From the NCBI GenBank assembly GCA_945903545.1, contig CAMDOO010000003.1, positions 1-64,000 of the forward strand: a DNA stretch of 64,000 bases, given 5' to 3'. The position numbers and the translations under genes are program-made. Shown one piece after another: positions 27,083 through 35,958 of this stretch. This DNA is from Opitutus sp. GAS368 (GTDB lineage Bacteria; Verrucomicrobiota; Verrucomicrobiia; Opitutales; Opitutaceae). Each line of letters starts with the position of its first letter. The stretch's first letter is position 1. The notes below the pieces were generated by a model. That model saw only the letters and a program-made list of their open reading frames with translations, ran no database searches and had not been told where the DNA came from.

Positions 27083-29266
27083 ATGCAATCGACATCCTCA
27101 TTCCTCCGTCGACCCGTGGGGGTCCTGGCCGGGGCCACCCTCATGCTCGCGGGCGGATTGTCGTCGTCCGCCAACGCGGCCGAGGACAGCGACCCGTTCC
27201 CGTCCTTCTAGAGCTACATCAAGATCGCCGGCCAGACCCCTTGGGTCACCGGCAACCAGGCCGCCTACCAGAACCGCACCCGCAGCAGCGGTGACGGCTC
27301 GGCTGGCATCGAGGACCTGCATATCTACAAGGACGTCTCGCGCACGTCCTTCTACGAGATCGACGGTCACGCCCTGACCGGGGCCAATGATTACCTCGCG
27401 CAGTTCAAGTTAGAGAAGACCGAGGTGGGCTCGGTCGAGGCGGGCTACAAGCGCTTACGCACGTTCTACGACGGCGCCGGCGGCTTCTTCCCCCTGAACA
27501 ACGCGTGGCTGCCCCTGGCCAACCAGGACCTCCACACCGACCGCGCCACCTACTGGATCGAGGCCAAGGTCAATCTGCCCGACCGCCCCGTCTACACCGT
27601 GCGCTACGAGAACCTGCTGCGCAACGGTACCAAGGACTCGCTCCACTGGGGTGACAGCGACTTCACCGGCCTGCCCAACAACCGGCCGCCCATCTCGCAG
27701 GTCCGCAAGATCGTCCCGAGCTGGCGGCAGCTGGGCGAGCGCCATCAGGTCCTCGAGGCCTCGATCGCCCACAAGATCGGCAAGACCTCCTACCTCCTGA
27801 AGGCCGAGGGTGAGAAGACGCACAACCTCGACACCCGCAACGTCACCCGCTTCCCGGGCGAGGTCCGGCCTTTCCCGACTCCGGCCAGCACGCTGCTCGT
27901 CCCGGCGGAGAACATGAACAACCAGGTCATCCTGGCCCAGACCGACGGCATGGACACTACCTCGGCCAAGGTGATCGGCTCCACCGCGACGACGTTCAAC
28001 CCGAAGTTCAAGCTGCGCACGGCCCTGAGCTACGAGCTGGAGAACACGGACTTCACCGGCGACCGCCCGCTCATCACCAGCACCCCGACCGCCGCCGGCG
28101 TCGTGCTCGTGACAACCAACAACTACCAGAACCTGACGGGCGGCTCCCGGATCAAGATCCTCGCGGGCAACGTGGTGCTCGACACCCAGCCCTCGGCCAA
28201 CCTCGGGGTGCGGCTCTCGCTGCGCGGCGAGGACAAATACACCAATGGCACCGGCACCTTCGACGTGCTGTCCGCCAGCGGGACTCCGGCCGTGACCCTG
28301 GCGACCACGCCGCGGCGCGAGTTCGCCCGCGTCAAGGAGCACTCCCTGACACCGGACCTCGACATCCGCTACACGGGGATCCCGAACCTGGCGCTCTACG
28401 CCTCGGGCAACTGGCGGAACCTGAACGGCGACGAGCGCAATACCAGCGCCTTCAACCCGCTCACCGCCACCCAGGGCACCGTCGCCAACAACACCATCGG
28501 GGAGATCCACGCGAACTACAACGTGGGCGCCAGCTGGCATCGCTCCGACCTGCTGACGCTGCGCGGTGACCTCTCCTACAAGGATCACGAGTACTCCTCG
28601 ATCGCCTACGGCCCGAAGCTGGGTGAGCGCTATGTCCGCAATTCGCAGACCAGCACCCTCAAGCTCACCGCGACCACGCGCCCCTCGGACCAGTGGTCAT
28701 TCACCACGCGCTACATCTACCAGCACGGCGCGATGCAGGTGGAGGGATACCTGCCCGACCGGCCGGCCTACGACTCGATGGCGCTGCGGAACCACACGAT
28801 TGACGAGACCATCGATTGGAACCCGACGAAGCAGTTCTACGCCCAGCTCAATGCCAACGTGGTCTACGGGTACATCAGCACGGTCTACCCGCGGGCGGGC
28901 ATCACCGCTCCGACGACCCCGACCAACGTGGCCTTCAACACCAACGACGTCCTGCAGAACTCCAACAACAACTACGTCAATGGCAGCGTCCTGGCGGGCA
29001 TGGTCCTGACCAAGAAGGACGACGTGCAGATCCAGTACACCTACTATCACGCCGCCAATGCCAACCCCCAGGTCGCCTACCTCTCGATGCCCTATGGCGT
29101 GGCGGCCTTGGATTATGCCGTCACCGTCGGCCTGAAGCACAAGGTGTCCGACAACCTCGTCCTCAACGCGAAGGCGGGCTACACCCTGAGCCGCAACGAC
29201 ACCACCGGCGGGCGCACCAGCTACCACGCCCCCATGGCCTACGTGTCGCTCACCTACGGGCTCTGA
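27083..29266 (+). pseudogene. MtrB/PioB-like outer-membrane barrel, interrupted by in-frame TAG
   Basis: The 728-codon frame starts at ATG 27083 with a signal peptide (LAGATLMLAGGLSSSANA). It meets TAG at 27209-27211 (FPSF-stop-SYIKIAGQ) and then continues in the same frame without further stops to TGA 29266. The body is beta-barrel-like with alternating strands, ends in YVSLTYGL, and fits the decaheme-associated MtrB/PioB family that sheathes a multiheme cytochrome. A single C-to-T change (CAG to TAG) would explain the stop. Two TTA codons, rare in this genome, lie at about 27409 and 27455. It may be a recent nonsense mutation, a base-call error, or read through. Confidence 0.75.
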
Positions 29267-29349
29267 GCCGAAGTCAGCAGACGAGAGTCCAGAGTAGAGA
29301 GTCGAGAGCCGGAGCTTCCAGCCAACGCCCGGCATGGGTTTTCCCAAGG

Positions 29350-29377
29350 GCCGCCCAACCGGGCGGCGCTTTTTGTT
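29350..29377 (+). terminator. Rho-independent terminator after the cytochrome/barrel pair
   Basis: GCCGCCC-AACC-GGGCGGC stem-loop followed by GCTTTTTGTT, 84 bases after the barrel gene stop. Stem and T-run are both good. Confidence 0.75.
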
Positions 29378-29379
29378 CT

Positions 29380-29576
29380 TCTGCGGGTAGGGCTGCCTCG
29401 ACGAGGCGGCCGTGATTGTCCGGATGCTTTGCCACCGAACCACCAAGACACGGAGCCCAAGCCTCAGCTGATTCGGATCCTGAAACCCAAACCCTCCGGG
29501 CTCTGCGTCTCTAGGCCTCTGTGGCAAAAAACGGTTTGAAATCATCGCGGCCGGCTCGTCGAGCCAGCCCTACCTG
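29380..29576. repeat. nested intergenic repeats: CTCGACGAG pair around a CACAGAG palindrome
   Basis: The 335-base gap 29267-29601 has no gene. GGGTAGGGCTGCCTCGACGA (29384 on) and the near-complement CGGCTCGTCGAGCCAGCCCT (29552 on) enclose a CACAGAG-type palindrome (29426-29535, TTTGCCACCGAACCACCAAG to GGCCTCTGTGGCAAAA). One repeat type therefore sits inside another. 29276-29310 has a further GAGAGTCCAGAGTAGAGAG tract. Confidence 0.75.
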
Positions 29577-29601
29577 CCAATCAATACACCCCATCGCCGC
29601 G

Positions 29602-30264
29602 TCACGGATGATAATACTGCTTCCGGGCCTTGACCTGGACGATTTCAAAACCCGGGAGCACGACCGCGGTCAGGCAGCCGCCGAGCACGCAGGCGGTGTC
29701 GATGCCCATCGTCCATTTGGTGCGCACCACCTCGGGCCGGGGCGTGTGGCCGTAGATCACGAAGGGCGGGCCGCGCCACAGGTCGGCCCAGGGCTTGGCG
29801 CGCGGCGCCTCCGACCGCTTGCGGGCCTCTCCGAGGGAGTCGACCACCTGGATCCGGGTGACAATCCGCGCGGGCTGTGAGCGCCACGGGACATCGGGCA
29901 GGAATCCGCCGTGGACGAGCACGATCCCGTGCTGCCGGTCCTCGTAGGTGAGGCGCATCCTGGCCAGGTAGTCCCAGGAGGGGCGGTCCAGCGCGTCGAG
30001 CGTGGCGTGGTCGTACGGCTTGAGGTGGGTGGGGTCGTCGGTCTTCCGGTAATTGAGGAGCCGCAGCTCGTGGTTGCCCAGCAGCGCTGCGGTCGCGTGC
30101 TTCCGCGCGAGCTGGATGACCCGGTGGCTGTCCGGCCCGCGATTCACCAGGTCCCCGAGGAGCACCACCCGGTCGGCCCTTTCCGGCGCGAGGGTCTCGA
30201 GGAGGATCTCGAACTCCTCGTGGCAGCCGTGGATGTCGCCGATGACGATGAGGCGTCCGCTCAT
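29602..30264 (-). CDS. PPP-family serine/threonine-type protein phosphatase
   Basis: 220-residue metallophosphatase. All PPP motifs present: GDIHGCHEE (residues 8-16), LGDLVNRGPDS, LGNHELRLL, VHGGFLPD and YGHTPRPE. Similar to the bacterial PrpA/PrpE/ApaH group; it could act on phosphoproteins or nucleotides. It faces away from the glycolipid operon across the gap 30265-30602. Confidence 0.85.
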   Translation of the reverse strand: MSGRLIVIGDIHGCHEEFEILLETLAPERADRVVLLGDLVNRGPDSHRVIQLARKHATAALLGNHELRLLNYRKTDDPTHLKPYDHATLDALDRPSWDYLARMRLTYEDRQHGIVLVHGGFLPDVPWRSQPARIVTRIQVVDSLGEARKRSEAPRAKPWADLWRGPPFVIYGHTPRPEVVRTKWTMGIDTACVLGGCLTAVVLPGFEIVQVKARKQYYHP

Positions 30265-30602
30265 GTTCGGTCGGATCGCGGGCCCCGGCCGAGCGCGGCC
30301 GTTTGTGGCGTGAGTGGCAGGGCGCGCCCGGCCCGGGCGCGGATGAGGGGAACGGATGACATCGCGATGCCGGACACTGGTACGGGCGTGATTCCGTCAC
30401 TTCCAGAGGAAATCCGGGACGACACCGAAACTTCACAATGCCCGGCCCGGCTTCCTTTTAACGCATTAAGTGAAAAGTGCGTAACGCGCCCGGTAGGGCT
30501 TCGCCCAGCATTTCACGTATTACGTGAAAGGGAGGCACGACCCAATGCTCCACGCGTTGTTGCGCGCTTGTCACGTCTCCGCCGCGCAATCGCCACGCGG
30601 GG
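30265..30602. other. intergenic region with a 19-base palindrome upstream of the glycolipid operon
   Basis: No gene is recognised in 338 bases. TTTCACGTA-T-TACGTGAAA (30511-30529) is a perfect 9-base inverted repeat, about 75 bases before the glycosyltransferase ATG. CATTAAGTGAAAAGTGCG stands just upstream. It may be an operator for the operon or a repeat of the same style as 48730-48746. A Pho box was looked for and not found; only one TTGTCACG half-site-like word exists at 30568. Confidence 0.5.
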
Positions 30603-31838
30603 ATGCCAGGCTGGGTCTGCGGGCCGACCGTCGGCCGGCACCACGATTTGCACCTCGCCCTCGTCACCGAAACCTACGCACCCGAAATCAACGGGGTCGC
30701 CCTGACCCTGGGGCGGATCGTCGACGGCGCGGCGGCCCGCGGGCACCGCGTGACGATCATCCGGCCGCGGCAGCGGCACGAGTCCCCGCGCTCCTCGGTC
30801 ACCCGCCGGCTTTCCTGCCTGCATGTCCGCCTGCCCGGGATCCCGTTGCCGGGATACCCGCAGCTCCGGATCGGCCTGCCGGCCGGCGGCCGTCTCGACC
30901 GCCTGTGGCGCCGCGACCGGCCCGACCTCGTGCATGTTGCCACCGAGGGACCGCTCGGCTCCTCGGCGATCGCCGCCGCCCGCCGCGCCGGTCTCCCGGT
31001 CACCTCGAGCTTCCACACCAACTTTGACCAGTACACGCGCGACTACCGCATCGGCTGGCTCGGGCCGCTCGTGGGCGCCTGGCTGCGCCGGGTCCACAAC
31101 CGGACGATGCGCACCTATGTGCCGACCGGAGACCTGTGCGCGCGGCTCGAGGCGTCCGGCTACCGCAACCTCCGCATCCTCTCGCGCGGCGTGGACACCG
31201 CGCTGTTCAACCCCGCGCGGCGCGATGAGGCCCTGCGCGCCGCCTGGGGCGCCGGCCCGCGCGACCCCGTTGTGATCCACGTCGGCCGGATGGCGGCCGA
31301 GAAGAACTACCCGCTCGTCTTCCGCGCCTTCGCCGCGATTCGCGAGGTTCATCCCCGGGCAAGGCTCGTCCTCGTCGGCGACGGACCGCTGCTCACGTCC
31401 CTCCAGCAGCAGCAGCCCGACGCGATTTTCACCGGCTTCTACACTGGTCCCAACCTCGCGCGGTACTACGCCTCGGGCGACATCTACCTGCACGCCAGCA
31501 CCACCGAGACATTCGGCAATGTTGTCCTCGAGGCCATGGCCAGTGGTCTCGCGCTCGGCGCCTTCCACTATGCCGCGGCGCGGGAGTTCGTCCGCCCCGG
31601 CCGCAGCGGCCTCACCTGCCCGCTGGGCGACGAGGCGGCGTTCCTCGCGCAGGCCCGGCGCCTGGCCGACGACGACGCACTGCGGCGCGAGCTCGGCGCC
31701 ACGGCCCGCGCGGAGGCGCTCCCCTGGTCGTGGGATGCCGTGATCGACGGTTTCCTGCACGACCTCGGGGGCGCGGTCGCGGAGCACCGCCCGGCCGGTT
31801 CCGGTCCAGCCATTCATCCCGTCCCCTCCGCCCCATGA
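30603..31838 (+). CDS. GT4-family glycosyltransferase, MgtA-like (lipid mannosyl/glucosyltransferase)
   Basis: 411-residue GT-B enzyme. Start HLALVTETYAPEINGVALTL and the pair TSSFHTNFDQYTR and HVGRMAAEKNYPLVFRAF match GT4 enzymes that glycosylate diacylglycerol or other lipids. The C-terminal nucleotide-sugar motif STTETFGNVVLEAMASGLA is clear. It probably works at the cytosolic face of the inner membrane. ATG 30603 adds a 15-residue lead; a TTG at 30648 is possible. Its TGA overlaps the ATG of the next gene (ATGA). Context suggests glycolipid synthesis. Confidence 0.85.
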   Translation: MPGWVCGPTVGRHHDLHLALVTETYAPEINGVALTLGRIVDGAAARGHRVTIIRPRQRHESPRSSVTRRLSCLHVRLPGIPLPGYPQLRIGLPAGGRLDRLWRRDRPDLVHVATEGPLGSSAIAAARRAGLPVTSSFHTNFDQYTRDYRIGWLGPLVGAWLRRVHNRTMRTYVPTGDLCARLEASGYRNLRILSRGVDTALFNPARRDEALRAAWGAGPRDPVVIHVGRMAAEKNYPLVFRAFAAIREVHPRARLVLVGDGPLLTSLQQQQPDAIFTGFYTGPNLARYYASGDIYLHASTTETFGNVVLEAMASGLALGAFHYAAAREFVRPGRSGLTCPLGDEAAFLAQARRLADDDALRRELGATARAEALPWSWDAVIDGFLHDLGGAVAEHRPAGSGPAIHPVPSAP

Positions 31839-32677
31839 GCAAACCCATCCTCCATGTCCGCTCGGTGATCCTCTCCGATGTCCACCTCGGCACCCCGCAC
31901 TCCAAGGCGGAGGAAGCCGCGTTCTTCCTCAAGCACGTCCGGTGCGAGCGCCTGATCCTAAACGGTGACATCATCGACGGCTGGCGTCTCCGCCGCGACG
32001 GCCGCTGGACCGCCGCCCACACCCGCTTCGTCCGGCGGGTGCTCACCATGGTCCAGAAGCGCGAGACGGAGGTGATCTACCTGCGCGGCAACCACGACGA
32101 TTTTGTCGGGCGCCTGATCCCGCTTGAGCTAGGGCTGATCCGGATGGAGGAGGACATGATCCTCGAGACCCCGGCCGGCCGCTACCTCGTGCTGCACGGC
32201 GATGTCTTCGACGGGGTGATCAAGAACATGGTCTTCCTCGCCCACCTCGGCGACATTGGGTACGCGCTGCTCCTCCGCCTCAACCGCGTGTACAACGCGT
32301 GGCGGCGTTTCCGCGGCAAGGATTACTTCTCGCTGAGCAAGGCGATCAAGGCGCGGGTGAAGCAGGCCACGAGCTTCATCGGCAAGTTCGAGGAGCAGGT
32401 GGCGGCGCTGGCCCGCAGCCGCGGCTGCGTGGGCGTGATCTGCGGCCACATCCACACCCCGGCCAACAAGTGGATCGGCGGTGTGCACTACCTCAACTCC
32501 GGCGACTGGGTGGAAACGCTGTCCGCCATCGTCGAGCACCACGACGGCCGCTTCGAGCTGATCCATTTCGCGGATTTTGTCCGCCGTTTCCCGGAGCCGC
32601 CCCCGGCTGAGGCCGAGGACGGGGAACCACCGGACCACGTCGTGCCCGCCGCCGCCTTCCACGGGTTCGCAACATGA
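31835..32677 (+). CDS. PlcP-like metallophosphoesterase (LpxH superfamily)
   Basis: 280-residue calcineurin-like phosphoesterase. Metal motifs: LSDVHLGTP (residues 13-21), LNGDIIDGWRLR, RGNHDDFV, LHGDVFDGVIKN and CGHIHTPANK. The middle (LGDIGYALLLRLNRVYNAWR, TSFIGKFEEQVAALARSRG) and the end (LNSGDWVETLSAIVEHHDG) match PlcP, the phospholipase C used to strip phosphate head groups under phosphate limitation, rather than short LpxH. It is sandwiched with 4-base overlaps between two glycosyltransferase genes, fitting phospholipid-to-glycolipid conversion. Annotation pipelines would likely name it UDP-2,3-diacylglucosamine diphosphatase. Confidence 0.82.
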   Translation: MSKPILHVRSVILSDVHLGTPHSKAEEAAFFLKHVRCERLILNGDIIDGWRLRRDGRWTAAHTRFVRRVLTMVQKRETEVIYLRGNHDDFVGRLIPLELGLIRMEEDMILETPAGRYLVLHGDVFDGVIKNMVFLAHLGDIGYALLLRLNRVYNAWRRFRGKDYFSLSKAIKARVKQATSFIGKFEEQVAALARSRGCVGVICGHIHTPANKWIGGVHYLNSGDWVETLSAIVEHHDGRFELIHFADFVRRFPEPPPAEAEDGEPPDHVVPAAAFHGFAT

Positions 32678-33840
32678 ATCGCGTCCGCCGCACGGTCCTC
32701 ATTCTCACCGCGGGTTATGGCGAGGGCCACAACAGCGCGGCCCGCGCGCTGCAGGCGGCCTTTCACGAGCACCCGGGGATTGATGCCAAGCTGGTCGACA
32801 TCTTCGCCGACTTCGCCCCGGTGGCGAACGACTGGTCGCGGAAAGCCTACCTCCAGACGATCAATCGCGCGCCCGGCGTGTGGGGTGCCTGCTACCGGTG
32901 GCTGGACCGCTCGCGCTCCGTGCCGGGTCTCCTGCGGCTGCTCTCCGGCCATGCCCGGCTGCTCGAGCGGCGTCTGGCGCAGGAGCGGCCCGTGGCACTC
33001 TGCTGCACCTATCCCGTTTATCCCTGGCTGCTGCGGCAGCTCCGGAATCCGCCGCCGGTGTTCACCGTCGTCACGGATGCGCTGACCATCAATTCCCTCT
33101 GGTTCCGCGCCGCGTCCCGCCGCTGGTATGTCACGGACGAGGGCTCCGCCAAGGTGCTGGCCGGCGGGGGAATTTCTCCGGCCGACGTCGAGGTCTCCGG
33201 GTTTCCGGTCGGGCTCGCCTTTGCGGACCGGCCCGCGGCGTGGCAGCCCGCCGCCGAAGCCGGGGCAGAGAAGCGCGTGCTCTTCATGGTGAACTCCGGG
33301 CGCGCCGCGGCGGCGCCCGCCGTGCGGGCCATCCTCGAGCGGACGGAATGCGCGCTGACCGTGACCGCGGGCCGCGACCGGAAGCTCCAGCGTCAATTGG
33401 AGGAGATGGCGCCTTCCTTTCCCGGACGGCTGCAAGTCCTCGGCTGGACTGATCGCATGCCTGAGCTGCTCATGACCCACCACCTCGTGATCAGCAAGGC
33501 GGGCGGCGCGACGACGCAAGAGGCGATCAACGCGCTCTGTCCGATGATCGTGAGCCAGGTCGTGCCCGGGCAGGAGGAGGGCAACTGGGAACTGTTGCGA
33601 CGGAACGCGGCCGGAGTACGCGCCGATTCCACGGAGGAGATGTGCGCGATGATCCGGCGGGCCTTCGTGGCGGAAGGCACGCTCTGGCACTCATGGCGGC
33701 GGCAGCTGGCCGGCATCGCCCGGCCGCAGGCGGCCCGCACCATCGCGCACTCGGTGCTCGAGCGGGCCGAAGCCCCGATTGCGGTGGCCGCCGCAACCTC
33801 GAATTCACGCTTCGGTAACCTCAAGGTCGCGGGATTGTAA
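32674..33840 (+). CDS. MGDG synthase/UgtP-like diacylglycerol glycosyltransferase (GT28)
   Basis: 388-residue GT28-type enzyme. The N-terminal LILTAGYGEGHNSAARALQAAF is the signature of MGDG-synthase and processive diacylglycerol glucosyltransferases. The C-terminal half has VLGWTDRMPELLMTHHLVIS, KAGGATTQEAINALCPMIV and GQEEGNWELL, the UDP-sugar site. It likely adds galactose or glucose to diacylglycerol. It starts inside the stop of the PlcP-like gene. Together the three genes could produce diacylglycerol and glycosylate it. Confidence 0.85.
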   Translation: MNRVRRTVLILTAGYGEGHNSAARALQAAFHEHPGIDAKLVDIFADFAPVANDWSRKAYLQTINRAPGVWGACYRWLDRSRSVPGLLRLLSGHARLLERRLAQERPVALCCTYPVYPWLLRQLRNPPPVFTVVTDALTINSLWFRAASRRWYVTDEGSAKVLAGGGISPADVEVSGFPVGLAFADRPAAWQPAAEAGAEKRVLFMVNSGRAAAAPAVRAILERTECALTVTAGRDRKLQRQLEEMAPSFPGRLQVLGWTDRMPELLMTHHLVISKAGGATTQEAINALCPMIVSQVVPGQEEGNWELLRRNAAGVRADSTEEMCAMIRRAFVAEGTLWHSWRRQLAGIARPQAARTIAHSVLERAEAPIAVAAATSNSRFGNLKVAGL

Positions 33841-33863
33841 CCCGGCGCTGCTACCTTGCGGCG

Positions 33864-34382
33864 ATGAAGACCAGTGCCCAAGCCGTCGCCACCGTGCCCG
33901 GGCCGCTTGGGCTGGGCCCGGTCGGGACGGCCCAGGATTTCCTGGTGACCCCCGTGCGCCAGGTGGGTGAGGACTGCGGTTTGCTGGCCTGCATCGAGTC
34001 GATCGCCCGCGACCGCAACATCCGGGTGGACCAGGCGTCGCTCAGTTGGCGCTATCCCCATTACCGGCGGAAACCCGCCTCCGACCGCGGCCGGGTGGGC
34101 GTCCGCGCCGCGCTCGAGATCATGGCCGACCTCGGTCTCTCCTCCAACTCGGAGACCGTCCATGGCCGCGCCCTCGCGATGCTCGCCGCGAAGATCCCGA
34201 ACGGGGTGCTGCTCGTCGTGGAGGACGATTTTGGCGGCACCCGCTGGTGGCGGATCGCCGAGATCACGCCGGGGTTCGTGCGCGTGATGCAGCCCGAGGC
34301 GGCCGATCCCGCCCGGCTCGCCGAGCTGACCTGGGACGAGGTCGAGGCGCTGCGCGGGTGCGGGCTGGCCTTCGATCTTTGA
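33864..34382 (+). CDS. papain-like (C39-type) cysteine-peptidase-fold protein, possibly inactive
   Basis: 172-residue protein. VRQVGEDCGLLACIESIARD (residues 32-51) looks like the Gln-x-Gly-x-x-Cys oxyanion/nucleophile segment of C39/papain-like peptidases. The later GVLLVVEDDFGGTRWWRIAE and VRVMQPEA resemble the second half, but the expected catalytic His is replaced by Trp/Arg (GTRWWRI). It may be a pseudo-peptidase or use another His. 23 bases after the glycosyltransferase, likely co-transcribed. Function unknown. Confidence 0.45.
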   Translation: MKTSAQAVATVPGPLGLGPVGTAQDFLVTPVRQVGEDCGLLACIESIARDRNIRVDQASLSWRYPHYRRKPASDRGRVGVRAALEIMADLGLSSNSETVHGRALAMLAAKIPNGVLLVVEDDFGGTRWWRIAEITPGFVRVMQPEAADPARLAELTWDEVEALRGCGLAFDL

Positions 34383-34387
34383 AGCAG

Positions 34388-34504
34388 AAGTGAAGGTGAA
34401 AGAGGAAAGTGAGTGCGAAGGTGAAAGTGCGCAGCCGTCACCCGGTACCGATTCCGTACACTCTCACTTCCCACCCTCACGCACTTTCCTCTTTCACTTT
34501 CACA
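34388..34504. repeat. GTGAAAGTGAG-type inverted repeat
   Basis: Arm 34388-34431 (AAGTGAAGGTGAAAGAGGAA and on) pairs with arm 34459-34504 (CTCTCACTTCC..TTTCCTCTTTCACTTT). It sits between convergent genes, starting 6 bases after one stop. Copies at 14990 and 40261. Confidence 0.8.
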
Positions 34505-34525
34505 CGGACGGGCGTCCCCGCCCCG

Positions 34526-35398
34526 TCAGTGCGTCATCTGGTAAAGCAGGATGTTGATCGCGAGGGGGTAGGCGATTTTCTCAGAGTAGCGCTCGAAGTA
34601 GTCGTGATCCTCGCCTTCCCGCTCCCAGCCGTCGCTGTCGTCGGAGTTGTGGAGGCTCATCGCCATGATCCGGCCCTTGGCGTCGAAGAGGACGCGGTGC
34701 TCGATGCGGGTGCCGGGAATCTTCATGCCGATGCGGATGTTGGCCACCTGGGCTTTCTCGGTGATGTTGAACACGGCCCGGTAGAGCGGGTGCTCGATCG
34801 GCAGTTCGACAAAATGAGACCCGGGGAGGATCTGGTCGAAGATCCGGTTCACGTTGTTGGCATCCGCATCACCCCAGGAATCGGTCATGAGCATGAAGCC
34901 ACCGTTCAGCAGATAGGCCCGAAGCGCGGCGAGCTCGTCGGCGGTCAACGCGAGCGAGCCCGGGGCCGAGGCGAACAGGAAGGGATAATCCGCGAGCTCG
35001 GGATCGGTGGCCCGCACGATCCGGCCATTGGGGTCCACCTTCATCGCCGTCATCTGCTGGAGGCGGTAGGAGAGGTTGAGGTCGGCGTCAGGCAGGTCGG
35101 TGGTCCAGCCGCCCCGCCCGCGGCCGCCGGCCCGAATCCCGCCCGGGGTGTCGTAACGCAACCGCGCGAAGGTGAAAACGTCCCGCTCAAACCCGACCGG
35201 GTTGGCCCATTCGGGCGTGCCCACGCTGCGAGAACCAATCTCACGCGAGGTCCGGGTGTAGGGATCGACGTAGATCTGGCCGCCCCCAAAGATGCGGAAC
35301 TGGGCGAACAGCGTGGATGCGACTCCCAGCGCCGCGAGGAGGAGGAGCCGCCTTGTGGTTTTGGGCAGGCGTTCCGGAGTCTCGGATAGGGCGGGCAT
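34526..35398 (-). CDS. DUF4159-domain exported protein
   Basis: 290-residue protein. After an N-terminal hydrophobic segment (RRLLLLAALGVASTLFAQF), the DUF4159 fold shows as VFTFARLRYDTPGG, YPFLFASAPGSLALTADELA, LRAYLLNGGFMLMTDSWGD, and the end FERYSEKIAYPLAINILLYQ. DUF4159 proteins resemble a glutamine-amidotransferase-like fold and often occur with MoxR/BatA-type clusters, which are not seen here. ATG 35398 is chosen before the hydrophobic segment. Function unknown. Confidence 0.8.
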   Translation of the reverse strand: MPALSETPERLPKTTRRLLLLAALGVASTLFAQFRIFGGGQIYVDPYTRTSREIGSRSVGTPEWANPVGFERDVFTFARLRYDTPGGIRAGGRGRGGWTTDLPDADLNLSYRLQQMTAMKVDPNGRIVRATDPELADYPFLFASAPGSLALTADELAALRAYLLNGGFMLMTDSWGDADANNVNRIFDQILPGSHFVELPIEHPLYRAVFNITEKAQVANIRIGMKIPGTRIEHRVLFDAKGRIMAMSLHNSDDSDGWEREGEDHDYFERYSEKIAYPLAINILLYQMTH

Positions 35399-35513
35399 GT
35401 TCCTGTGACGGCTCCGGAGCCGAAAATATGCCACCTGACGCCGAAATGTAACACCGACACCGTTGCGCCGCTCTTCCCGGGGGATGAACGTCGGTCCAGA
35501 AAAAGCCCGACCC

Positions 35514-35951
35514 ATGAAAAAGAAATCGAAGCATGCGGTGAAAACCTCCGCCGTCCCGGCCCAGGCGGCCGCGCTGAAGCTCCGGCTCCGCCAAGTGCTC
35601 GAGCAGGCGCAGGTCGCCCAGGCGGTGGCCAAGGACGCCAAGGAGAAACTGAAGCGGGCCAAGAAACTGGCCAAGGTGACGCGCAAGGAGGCCAAGCGGC
35701 TGCGCAAGGCCGCCAAGGAAATGCAGGAACAGTTCACCTTTGCGACCAAGGCCGCGAAGCCGGCCGCGACGAAATCCCGGCCAAAGACCAAGAAGGCGGC
35801 CAAGGTTGTCCGGCCGACGGCCGCGCCCGTGCTTTCGCCCGATCCCACGCCGCCCACGCAGGAGGTACCGGCGGAGAGCCCGGTGAGTCACGGGTCGGCG
35901 GCTGCCAGCCCGGAGTCCGAGGCCGGTCACGGAAGTTCGACGGATAACTGA
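35514..35951 (+). CDS. Lys/Ala-rich coiled-coil protein
   Basis: 145-residue protein with a basic helical core (LRLRQVLEQAQVAQAVAKDA, KEKLKRAKKLAKVTRKEAKR, LRKAAKEMQEQ) and a Pro/Ser-rich tail. The composition recalls histone-H1-like or phasin-like proteins; no specific family is recognised. ATG 35514 gives MKKKSKHAVK; an ATG at 35484 is also possible. Divergent from the DUF4159 gene. Confidence 0.55.
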   Translation: MKKKSKHAVKTSAVPAQAAALKLRLRQVLEQAQVAQAVAKDAKEKLKRAKKLAKVTRKEAKRLRKAAKEMQEQFTFATKAAKPAATKSRPKTKKAAKVVRPTAAPVLSPDPTPPTQEVPAESPVSHGSAAASPESEAGHGSSTDN

Positions 35952-35958
35952 CGTACCC

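Noticed and set aside
30265-30602. Pho box before the glycolipid operon
   Set aside because: Only one TTGTCACG-like word and no second half-site at the proper distance.
34388-34504. CRISPR-like array in the GTGAAAGTGAG tracts
   Set aside because: No regular repeat-spacer spacing; it is one inverted repeat with drifting low-complexity arms.
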